A stretch of DNA of 6,085 nucleotides from Sulfurovum sp. (GCA_026983895.1 JALSTF010000260.1:1-6085); one strand, 5' to 3'. Shown: positions 1 through 5,067, numbered from the stretch's first letter. Notes: generated by a model not told the origin, from the letters alone. Made by a program: numbers and translations.

Positions 1-510
1 TGCTGCTTTTTTGAGATGTTTCATCTCCTGGCGCAGTGCCGCTCTCCAATCTGTCTGCTGAAGGAAACTGTGGGCCATTTGATTGATAGCATGAAGGATG
101 TTCTCCTGTCGCGTCAATTCAGCTTCTATGCGGCGTTTTTCCATGACATCATCGACAAGATGCTGGAGGACCTGGGAAAAGAGTTTCGCTTCGAAAGGTT
201 TGGAGAAGAACTGGTTGACACCATACTGGATCGCTTTGAGAAGAATATCGCGGTTTTCAAAGTTGGTAAAGATAGCGATCTTGACATGCTCATCGATCGC
301 ACGTATCTCTTTGACCATTTCAAGGCCGCCCATACGGGGCATATTGATATCAGAAAGGACAATTTCCGGACGGTGTTTTTTAAAGAGTTTCAGCCCTTCT
401 TCCCCATCTGAAGCGATCAGGACCCTGTCAGCATAGGCATCAAGCATATGGTTGAGTATGGATGTCGAAATTCTGTCATCATCCACGACAAGTACGGTTA
501 ACTGCTGCAT
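1..510 (-). CDS. Response regulator with N-terminal receiver domain, probably followed by a GAF-like domain (3' end outside window)
   Basis: The minus-strand frame is open from an ATG at 510-508 to the window edge (170 residues), so the C-terminus is missing. Residues 1-120 form a receiver domain: acidic cluster D10-D12, phospho-acceptor D54 in VLSDINMPRMGG, switch residue T82 in IFTN, and K104 in FFSKPF. Residues 120-137 look like a helical linker. Residues 138-170 (from ILHAINQMAHSFLQQTDW) resemble the first helix of GAF domains in multidomain signalling proteins. The full protein may therefore be a receiver-GAF protein with a further output module such as a histidine kinase or GGDEF domain; that part is inference. 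The start is preceded by a purine-rich AAGGGTGGGG, a weak Shine-Dalgarno. The gene diverges from cmoA. Its partner kinase and target cannot be told from this window. Confidence 0.85.
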   Translation of the reverse strand, partial: MQQLTVLVVDDDRISTSILNHMLDAYADRVLIASDGEEGLKLFKKHRPEIVLSDINMPRMGGLEMVKEIRAIDEHVKIAIFTNFENRDILLKAIQYGVNQFFSKPFEAKLFSQVLQHLVDDVMEKRRIEAELTRQENILHAINQMAHSFLQQTDWRAALRQEMKHLKKAA

Positions 511-529
511 CCCCACCCTTTAAGATCTA

Positions 530-556
530 TCTTTGTATCAGAAAAAGCTACAAAGA
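530..556 (-). promoter_or_regulatory. Leader stem-loop 2 of the response regulator
   Basis: On the minus strand TCTTTGTA (556-549) can pair with TACAAAGA (537-530), an 8-bp perfect stem with an 11-nt loop. It lies 4 nt beyond the larger stem-loop at 561-606 and 19 nt before the start codon at 510. The pairing is seen in the sequence; any role in translation control is inference. At DNA level the same dyad could be an operator, because TTGTA/TACAA recurs further along this intergenic region. Confidence 0.4.
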
Positions 557-560
557 GAAA

Positions 561-606
561 CCCGGAATATGCATGAGAATCATTAAGTATTCTCAAACAT
601 TCCGGG
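561..606 (-). promoter_or_regulatory. Leader stem-loop 1, attenuator-like hairpin upstream of the response regulator
   Basis: The outer stem is a perfect 8-bp pairing of CCCGGAAT (561-568) with ATTCCGGG (599-606). The inner stem is a perfect 7-bp pairing of TGAGAAT (574-580) with ATTCTCA (589-595), and the loop is 8 nt. In the minus-strand direction the GC-rich base is followed at once by TTTCTCTTT (560-552), so it resembles an intrinsic terminator or attenuator. In the plus direction no T-run follows. It starts only a few bases after the predicted transcription start from the minus-strand TATAAT at 620-625, which would place it in the 5' leader of the regulator mRNA. It could also end a short RNA of about 60 nt. 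Confidence 0.5.
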
Positions 607-619
607 ATAAATTGCATAT

Positions 620-625
620 ATTATA
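620..625 (-). promoter_or_regulatory. -10 element of response regulator promoter
   Basis: The minus strand reads TATAAT exactly, preceded by an A/T-rich stretch with no clear -35 hexamer, which is common in Campylobacterota sigma-70 promoters. Transcription would begin near 613, leaving a leader of about 100 nt that contains both stem-loops before the start at 510. In so AT-rich a region a chance TATAAT is possible. Confidence 0.45.
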
Positions 626-654
626 AGATTTTTTTCTTAGTTTAAGTAAAAATA

Positions 655-691
655 TACAAATTTTTAAATATTTGTAATTCAAATATTACAA
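655..691. promoter_or_regulatory. Overlapping TTGTA/TACAA dyads, candidate operator
   Basis: Two perfect 7-bp inverted repeats overlap here: TACAAAT (655-661) with ATTTGTA (670-676), and TTGTAAT (672-678) with ATTACAA (685-691). A further GTAAT lies at 696-700, so GTAAT-N6-ATTAC-N6-GTAAT is symmetrical. The cluster sits between the divergent regulator and cmoA, within 70 bp of cmoA, where a promoter or operator is expected. The spacers (8 and 6) do not fit a 7-1-7 Fur/PerR-type box. AT-rich DNA makes short dyads common, so this is a candidate only. Confidence 0.3.
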
Positions 692-723
692 TCAAGTAAT
701 ATCTATTGGACCCTACTTAAGAG

Positions 724-728
724 AAGGA
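724..728 (+). promoter_or_regulatory. Shine-Dalgarno AAGGA, placed for a leader ORF rather than for cmoA
   Basis: AAGGA lies 3 nt before the ATG at 732, and 20 and 29 nt before the two possible cmoA ATGs at 749 and 758. It is therefore too far away to serve cmoA directly. The DAHP synthase gene in this window uses the same AAGGAAGTAT string with a 6-nt spacer, which supports this being a working ribosome binding site. Confidence 0.5.
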
Positions 729-731
729 AGT

Positions 732-761
732 ATGCAAATTGTGTTAAAATGGCAGGCATGA
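732..761 (+). CDS. Possible 9-codon leader ORF coupled to cmoA
   Basis: ATG at 732 opens a short frame encoding MQIVLKWQA and ending in TGA at 759-761. That stop overlaps the ATG at 758-760 as ATGA, the classic termination-reinitiation arrangement. It has the only good Shine-Dalgarno in the region, although the 3-nt spacer is short. The peptide has no run of a single amino acid that would suggest classical attenuation. It may be a coupling device that delivers ribosomes to cmoA, or an accident caused by an imperfect cmoA ribosome binding site. Confidence 0.35.
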   Translation: MQIVLKWQA

Positions 762-1465
762 AAGATAAAGTATTTGAAAAACCTATAGAGAAAAAATTTG
801 AATTTGATCAGGCTGTTGCTTCTGTCTTTGATGATATGCTCAGCCGTTCGGTTCCTTTTTATGATGAGGTAAGAAGGCTGGCGGTCTCTCTCATACTGGC
901 AGAAGAGGAAGAGGGGAAAAGAGTACTTGACCTGGGAGTATCCACTGCCAAATTCCTTTTGGACCTGCACAGCAGGATGGAGACGAAAATGCAGTTGAAA
1001 GGTATTGACAATTCCCCGGCCATGCTGGAGCGTGCAGAACAGAAATGTCAGGCTTTCGGTGCCGCTATCGATCTTGAATTGGCAGATATGATGTCCTACG
1101 AATACCATAACGAAGATATTGTCGTGGCCAATTACACACTGCAGTTCATAAGGCCGATGCAGCGTATAGCGCTGATCAAACGTCTGCATGACGGTCTTAA
1201 CGATGGCGGTATGTTCATATTTTCGGAAAAAGTGGTCTTTGGGGACAAGCGCCTCGACAAAGAGATGATCGATATCTATTATACCTACAAAAAGACGCAG
1301 GGCTACAGTGACTATGAGATCGCACAGAAACGCGAAGCACTGGAAAATGTTCTGATCCCCTTTACGATAGAAGAAAATATCCGCATGTGCAAAGAAGCAG
1401 GATTCAGATCGGTGGATACCGTTTTTCAATGGGCGAACTTCGTTACTTTTGTTGCCAAAAAGTAA
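758..1465 (+). CDS. cmoA: CmoA, carboxy-S-adenosyl-L-methionine synthase
   Basis: CmoA converts S-adenosylmethionine and prephenate to carboxy-SAM and phenylpyruvate in the cytoplasm. CmoB uses carboxy-SAM to make 5-oxyacetyluridine at the tRNA wobble position; cmoB is not in this window. Numbered from the upstream ATG at 749, visible family features are: N-terminal KDKVFEKPIEKKFEFDQ; the signature VASVFDDMLSRSVPFY (23-38); SAM motif I LDLGVSTAKFL (60-70); DNSPAM (87-92); NYTLQFIRP (128-136); GLNDGGMFIFSEK (149-161); GYSDYEIAQKREALENVL (185-202); and R212 before KEAGF. Motif I has V-S-T-A where E. coli has C-S-L-G. I prefer the start at 758, because MKDKVF matches the usual N-terminus and the codon overlaps the leader ORF stop; 749 adds only MAG. 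Neither ATG has its own well-placed Shine-Dalgarno. Confidence 0.93.
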   Translation: MKDKVFEKPIEKKFEFDQAVASVFDDMLSRSVPFYDEVRRLAVSLILAEEEEGKRVLDLGVSTAKFLLDLHSRMETKMQLKGIDNSPAMLERAEQKCQAFGAAIDLELADMMSYEYHNEDIVVANYTLQFIRPMQRIALIKRLHDGLNDGGMFIFSEKVVFGDKRLDKEMIDIYYTYKKTQGYSDYEIAQKREALENVLIPFTIEENIRMCKEAGFRSVDTVFQWANFVTFVAKK

Positions 1466-1510
1466 CACTTTTGTGTTAAAGCCCGCTACAGCGTACTTTG
1501 AAGCGAATCA

Positions 1511-1543
1511 GAGTTATTCACCGCTTATTCACTCTGTGAAAAG
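1511..1543 (+). repeat. 33-bp module, copy 1, with three DnaA-box-like elements
   Basis: The module contains TTATTCACC (1514-1522) and TTATTCACT (1525-1533), exactly 11 bp apart start to start. A reverse element follows at 1535-1543, which reads CTTTTCACA on the minus strand. It matches the second module at 27 of 33 positions, and all three elements recur there at the same offset of 91 bp. TTATTCAC fits the bacterial DnaA box TTATNCACA and the Campylobacterota variants built on TTCAC. The last two elements also form the dyad TTCAC-TCT-GTGAA (1528-1540), so a different dimeric regulator is an alternative reading. Confidence 0.6.
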
Positions 1544-1565
1544 ATAAAAAAAATTTATAAATTTA
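1541..1565. other. AT-rich tract with a perfect 14-bp palindrome between the modules
   Basis: Twenty-three of these 25 bases are A or T; the exceptions are a G at 1543 and none other until the C at 1566 apart from chance placement at the edges. The tract includes AAATTTATAAATTT at 1551-1564, which equals its own reverse complement. An A/T tract beside clustered DnaA boxes is what a DNA unwinding element looks like, but such tracts are also ordinary in intergenic DNA of this composition. Confidence 0.35.
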
Positions 1566-1601
1566 CGCTTTCCCTGATAGACGGGTTTCATTTTTTAATA
1601 T

Positions 1602-1634
1602 GAGTTGTTCACATCTTATTCACCATGTGAAAAA
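1602..1634 (+). repeat. 33-bp module, copy 2, with three DnaA-box-like elements
   Basis: The module contains TTGTTCACA (1605-1613) and TTATTCACC (1616-1624), again 11 bp apart. A reverse element at 1626-1634 reads TTTTTCACA on the minus strand, one mismatch from TTATTCACA. Every element lies exactly 91 bp after its counterpart in copy 1. The copy ends about 86 bp before the -10 element of the DAHP synthase gene, so it could act on that promoter. The TTCAC-CAT-GTGAA dyad (1619-1631) repeats the arrangement in copy 1 with a different 3-bp centre, so the arms are conserved while the spacers are not. Confidence 0.6.
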
Positions 1635-1720
1635 GTGATATTTGGGTAAAAAAACAAAGGATTATTTAAGAGTTTTTCAGTATCTCTTTCCTATCCATAG
1701 AGTTTTCATATTTTTTCAGC

Positions 1721-1747
1721 TATAATCTTTGCAATTTATTTTAAGGA
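1721..1747 (+). promoter_or_regulatory. Promoter -10 and ribosome binding site of the DAHP synthase gene
   Basis: TATAAT at 1721-1726 is a perfect -10 element, with T-rich runs (1703-1716) but no good -35 hexamer upstream, as is typical for Campylobacterota. Transcription should start near 1733, giving a leader of only about 20 nt. TAAGGA at 1742-1747 stands 6 nt before the ATG at 1754 and fixes that start. Confidence 0.75.
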
Positions 1748-1753
1748 AGTATC

Positions 1754-3103
1754 ATGAGTTGGACACCAGGCAGCTGGAGAACATTCCCCATTAAGCAACA
1801 ACCAACCTACGAAAACCAGGATGCGCTCAGGCAGACAGAAGCGGAGCTAAGTGCATATCCGCCGCTTATCTTTGCCGGAGAGGCGAGAAATCTTAAAAGA
1901 AAACTGGCTGCAGCAGGCCGCGGAGAAGCATTCCTTCTCCAGGGCGGCGACTGCGCTGAAAGTTTTGCAGACTTTAATGCAGCAACGATCAAAAATCTTT
2001 TCAAGCTGATGCTGCAAATGAATATGGTCCTGATGTACTCGACGGGCAAGCCGGTTGTGAAGGTCGGGCGTATTGCAGGCCAGTTCGCCAAACCGAGATC
2101 TTCCGATTTTGAAGAGGTGGACGGTGTGAAACTGCCGAGCTACCGGGGAGATATCATTAACGGTGTAGAATTCACTGAAGAAGCGAGAGTGCCAAACCCT
2201 CAGAATATGATCAAAGCCTACAACCAGTCCGCAGCGACATTGAATCTTCTGCGTGCATTTTCACGAGGGGGATTGGCAGACCTGAACAAAGTGCATCAGT
2301 GGAATCTTGATTTTATCAAAGACAATCCGCTTGGCCAGCGTTATGATGAACTCAGTGACAAGATAGACCATGCGATGCATTTCATGGCAGCCTGTGGATT
2401 GACCAGTGAGGCAATGCCGCAGCTGCACCAGACGACACTGTACACTTCGCATGAAGCACTGCTTTTGAATTATGAAGAAGCCTTGACGAGAGAAGACAGC
2501 GAGACCGGTGAATGGTATGACTGTTCCGCGCATATGCTTTGGATCGGCGACAGGACAAGGGACCTTAATGAAGCGCATATCGAATACTTCAGGGGCATCT
2601 CCAACCCCATTGGATGCAAAGTAGGGCCGAGTATGGGTGAGGATGAGCTGATCGAACTGATCGATGCGCTTAATCCGAAGAATGAAGAGGGGCGGCTCAA
2701 CTTGATCGTTCGTATGGGTGCGTCCAAGATAGCCGAATACTTCCCGCCGCTTTTGAAAAAAGTAAGAGATGCAGGAAAGCATGTGGTCTGGACGATCGAT
2801 CCGATGCATGGCAATGTCGAGAAATCTTCTACAGGATTCAAAACAAGGGATTTTGACAATATTCTGTCCGAAGTCCGGCAATTCTTCGAGATCCATAAAG
2901 AGATGGGTACGATCGCAGCAGGTATTCACCTTGAAATGACCGGGAACGATGTGACCGAATGTACGGGAAGTACTTCCTGTGCCATTACGCCTGAAGGGCT
3001 TGCCAGCCGTTACCATACGCAGTGCGACCCAAGACTCAATGCCTCCCAGGCACTTGAACTGGCGTTCATGATCTCCGATACGATCTCCGATACGAATAGA
3101 TAG
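1754..3103 (+). CDS. aroG: Class II 3-deoxy-7-phosphoheptulonate (DAHP) synthase
   Basis: This enzyme condenses phosphoenolpyruvate and erythrose 4-phosphate to DAHP, the first step of the shikimate pathway. At 449 residues it is a complete class II (plant/mycobacterial-type) enzyme. The four metal ligands of the family are present: C67 in QGGDCAESF, H352 in DPMHGN, E394 in HLEMTG, and D425 in CDPRLN. Their spacing is close to that of the M. tuberculosis enzyme. Substrate-binding basic residues are also visible: R267/R269 in GDRTRDL, R280 in FRG, K289 in CKVGPS, and R320 in VRMG. There is no long N-terminal extension. The start follows a well-placed TAAGGA. A strong terminator lies directly after the stop, so the gene is probably monocistronic. 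The C-terminus carries a duplicated ISDT. The symbol follows M. tuberculosis usage; aroF is also used for this enzyme. Confidence 0.96.
   Translation: MSWTPGSWRTFPIKQQPTYENQDALRQTEAELSAYPPLIFAGEARNLKRKLAAAGRGEAFLLQGGDCAESFADFNAATIKNLFKLMLQMNMVLMYSTGKPVVKVGRIAGQFAKPRSSDFEEVDGVKLPSYRGDIINGVEFTEEARVPNPQNMIKAYNQSAATLNLLRAFSRGGLADLNKVHQWNLDFIKDNPLGQRYDELSDKIDHAMHFMAACGLTSEAMPQLHQTTLYTSHEALLLNYEEALTREDSETGEWYDCSAHMLWIGDRTRDLNEAHIEYFRGISNPIGCKVGPSMGEDELIELIDALNPKNEEGRLNLIVRMGASKIAEYFPPLLKKVRDAGKHVVWTIDPMHGNVEKSSTGFKTRDFDNILSEVRQFFEIHKEMGTIAAGIHLEMTGNDVTECTGSTSCAITPEGLASRYHTQCDPRLNASQALELAFMISDTISDTNR
3070..3093 (+). repeat. Perfect 12-bp tandem duplication at the end of the DAHP synthase gene
   Basis: GATCTCCGATAC occurs twice without a gap (3070-3081 and 3082-3093). 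The unit is a multiple of three, so it only duplicates four residues near the C-terminus and gives ISDTISDTNR. It lies beyond the last catalytic residue (D425) and looks like a recent slippage event that the enzyme tolerates. Confidence 0.7.
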
Positions 3104-3105
3104 TC

Positions 3106-3145
3106 CCCGGGGAGAGGAAGGCTTTGCCTCCTCTTTCGGGTTTTT
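3106..3145 (+). terminator. Intrinsic terminator after the DAHP synthase gene
   Basis: GAGG-A-AGGC (3114-3122) pairs with GCCTCCTC (3126-3133) around a TTT loop with one bulged A. The stem extends outward through A-T and G-T pairs to CCCG (3106-3109) with CGGG (3137-3140). TTTTT (3141-3145) follows directly. The stem begins 3 nt after the stop codon. On the minus strand no T-run follows the hairpin, so it should not efficiently terminate the convergent kinase gene. Confidence 0.88.
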
Positions 3146-3158
3146 CTGAAGATACCCT

Positions 3159-4361
3159 CTATTTCACCGTAAAGATATTTCTTCCCTCTTCCTCTTTATA
3201 TCGGTATAATAATTCCATATGGTGAATATCAAGAATACTTTTAACGATGTATATTCCCAGCCCCAAACCGCTTCTGGAAGTATGGAAAGGTTTGAAGTAA
3301 TGATCCAGCGGCTCAGGCAGTGCCTCCCCTTTGTTGGCAACGTCTACATGGTCTTTGTCAATGGTAACAGTGACATGTCTGTCCGTACTGTATTTGATCG
3401 CATTGTCAAGCAGATTCTTCATAGCCAGGATAAAAAGTTCAAAATCCGCTTTGATGATGTAATCTGTTTTAATATCGATCGTGACAAAGCGTTCCGGGTT
3501 TTCCATCATCAGGATATCTGTACTCGCTTCGATAAGGTCAGACATTTTATAGGGATTGATATGCAGTTCAAAATTGCGTGAAGTGATCTTCTCTATCTTG
3601 GCAAATTCGTCAATGAGCAGGTTCAAGCGCTCAAAAATACTGTGCATACGTGCCCTGCTCTTCTCATCAGGCAGCATTTCACTCATCAGCCGGCCTTTGG
3701 CGATGGGAGTTTTGAGTTCATGCATAATGGCACGAAGAAAGAGCTGGCGTGCCTGCAGGAGTTCACGTATCATGGTAACGGCATGATCGAACTCATTGGC
3801 AACTTCCGCAATTTCGTCATCCCTCTCGCTGGCACAGCGAATATCGAGATTTCCTTCCGAGAAAGTTTTGATCTTCTCTTTAAGTTCGGAGAGCGGTCTG
3901 AGGCTTTTGATGACCCAAAAGTAAAGCAGGATGATCAGCAGAAAGACAATAGTAAAAACAATGATCCTCTTGAGCGGGTATTTGGGTTTGTTCTTGTTCT
4001 TTAGAAAAAGCTTGAACCGGTCATTGTTGATAAGAAGGATACGCTGCAGCTTGTAGGAGTCGACGGCATATTTCTTGAACTTGTTCTTTTCTTTGAAATA
4101 ATGTTCTATCTGTACCTTTTTGGCTTTGTCTTTAATGATAGAAAAATTCTGTGATTCAAGATAGGCTTCATCTATCTTTCCATAGATCAGATAGTAGTTG
4201 TAGAGATAGTGGGTGACAAGGCGTTCATGCATCTCATTGTGCTCTTCATATTTGGCACGGTCATATTTGATCGAGGCAACGAAAAGAAGGGCAAGCAAAA
4301 GCAGTGTAAGGGAAAAGATCAGCCGGATCTTGCTCTTGAGTGATCTAAAGCTTTTAAACAA
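3159..4361 (-). CDS. ArsS-family sensor histidine kinase
   Basis: This is a 400-residue membrane kinase. Domains: short basic N-terminus; membrane segment 14-31; periplasmic sensor about 32-132; membrane segment 133-151; HAMP about 152-204; dimerisation/phosphoacceptor domain with H214 in MHELKTPI; ATPase domain with N-box N316/N320 in KNLLDNAIKYS, and G2 box SGLGLGIYIVKS (364-375). The G1 position reads VANKGEAL, lacking the usual DxGxG. MHELKTP and the general organisation match ArsS (HP0165) of Helicobacter pylori. The periplasmic domain is unusually lysine-rich. It phosphorylates, presumably, the regulator encoded just upstream, whose gene it overlaps by 8 nt. The start is TTG (4361-4359): AGGA at 4372-4369 lies 7 nt before it, an in-frame stop lies just upstream, and the next ATG (residue 44) would remove the first membrane segment. 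The signal sensed cannot be inferred. Confidence 0.93.
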   Translation of the reverse strand: MFKSFRSLKSKIRLIFSLTLLLLALLFVASIKYDRAKYEEHNEMHERLVTHYLYNYYLIYGKIDEAYLESQNFSIIKDKAKKVQIEHYFKEKNKFKKYAVDSYKLQRILLINNDRFKLFLKNKNKPKYPLKRIIVFTIVFLLIILLYFWVIKSLRPLSELKEKIKTFSEGNLDIRCASERDDEIAEVANEFDHAVTMIRELLQARQLFLRAIMHELKTPIAKGRLMSEMLPDEKSRARMHSIFERLNLLIDEFAKIEKITSRNFELHINPYKMSDLIEASTDILMMENPERFVTIDIKTDYIIKADFELFILAMKNLLDNAIKYSTDRHVTVTIDKDHVDVANKGEALPEPLDHYFKPFHTSRSGLGLGIYIVKSILDIHHMELLYRYKEEEGRNIFTVK

Positions 4362-5007
4362 GCTTGTATCCTACGCCCCGTACGGCTTGAATGCGTTTGT
4401 TGTCCCCCAGCTTTGAGCGGATCTTTGAAATGATGACATCGAGACTTTTCCCCTGTGAATCAATACTCATCGTACCGGAAGTATTGATGATCTGTTCTCT
4501 GGACTGGGTGATGCCCTGATGCTTGACCAACAGGGAAAGGACTTCGAATTCTGCAGGGGTCAGGGAGAGTGCCTGGCCTTTGAAGTAAATGGTGTCGCCC
4601 TTGATCTCAAAATCACTTTTGGGCATGGCATTCTGGCTGCCTTTCTCTTTTTGGACACGTCCCAGTATGGACATGATACGTGCATACATCTCTTTGGGAT
4701 CGTAGGGTTTTGGAAGGTAATCGTAGGCGCCCAGTTCAAAACTTTTGACTTTGTCGCTGATATCGCTTCGTGCCGAGGAGATGATCACCGGCATGTCATA
4801 TTTTCTGACGACCTCTTCGCATACTTCCAAACCATCCATGCCGGGAAGTGTCAGGTCAAGGATCATCAGGTCGTATTTCTTTACGCCAGCGCTCAGACCA
4901 AGAAAAGGGTCTTCATAATTGGTGATCTTGATATCGAACTGAGAAAGATATTCGCTCAGCAGTTCGGCAAATTCGGGATCATCTTCGATCATTAAAATAT
5001 TTATCAT
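4354..5007 (-). CDS. OmpR/ArsR-family (HP0166-like) response regulator
   Basis: This is a complete 217-residue transcription factor. The receiver (1-120) has acidic D9/D10 in IEDD, phospho-acceptor D51 in MILDLTLPGMDGLEV, S78 in IISSARSD, and K100 in DYLPKPYDPKE. A winged-helix DNA-binding domain (about 130-217) has LTPAEFEVLSLL, a recognition-helix region SLDVIISKIRSKL, and the closing wing RGVGYKLV. The receiver sequence closely resembles H. pylori ArsR, an acid-response regulator unrelated to the arsenic repressor of the same name. Its stop codon lies inside the kinase gene (8-nt overlap), so the two are surely co-translated. GAAGGA lies 6 nt before the ATG. Because its partner is in the ArsS family, the regulon is probably envelope, pH or respiration related, but nothing here proves it. 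Confidence 0.95.
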   Translation of the reverse strand: MINILMIEDDPEFAELLSEYLSQFDIKITNYEDPFLGLSAGVKKYDLMILDLTLPGMDGLEVCEEVVRKYDMPVIISSARSDISDKVKSFELGAYDYLPKPYDPKEMYARIMSILGRVQKEKGSQNAMPKSDFEIKGDTIYFKGQALSLTPAEFEVLSLLVKHQGITQSREQIINTSGTMSIDSQGKSLDVIISKIRSKLGDNKRIQAVRGVGYKLV

Positions 5008-5013
5008 ACGTTT

Positions 5014-5066
5014 TCCTTCTCGTTATTTACCTTTTATTATAGAGCAAAAAGGTTAATTGAAGTCAA
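5014..5066 (-). promoter_or_regulatory. Promoter and ribosome binding site of the regulator-kinase pair
   Basis: On the minus strand TATAAT (5041-5036) is an exact -10 element and TTGACT (5066-5061) a good -35, although their 19-nt spacer is longer than ideal. AAGGA (5018-5014) lies 6 nt before the regulator ATG. The -35 begins just after the cytochrome stop codon (5070-5068) within the 60-bp gap. No hairpin terminator is visible in the gap, so read-through from the cytochrome gene is also likely. Confidence 0.6.
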
Positions 5067-5067
5067 A

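Noticed and set aside
16..411. Plus-strand open frame (131 codons) at the left edge
   Set aside because: The opposite strand encodes a clear receiver domain with all active-site residues, so this is its shadow.
672..691. Fur or PerR box
   Set aside because: TTGTAAT-N6-ATTACAA does not fit the 7-1-7 spacing of those operators.
713..1468. Long minus-strand open frame opposite cmoA (251 codons)
   Set aside because: It is a shadow: the plus-strand frame matches CmoA throughout, and the antisense translation has no recognisable domain.
1463..1478. TAACAC-TTTT-GTGTTA hairpin as the cmoA terminator
   Set aside because: The stem has only 6 mostly A/T pairs, overlaps the stop codon, and is followed by AAAGCCC rather than a T-run.
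1466..1753. Calling this region the chromosomal oriC outright
   Set aside because: DnaA-like boxes and an AT tract are present, but dnaA, dnaN and other origin neighbours are absent and GC skew cannot be judged from 6 kb.
2261..3016. Long minus-strand open frame opposite the DAHP synthase gene (251 codons)
   Set aside because: The plus strand encodes all catalytic residues of DAHP synthase, and the antisense product looks like no known protein.
4519..4995. Plus-strand open frame (158 codons) opposite the response regulator
   Set aside because: It is antisense to a complete OmpR-family regulator and has no ribosome binding site or recognisable domain.
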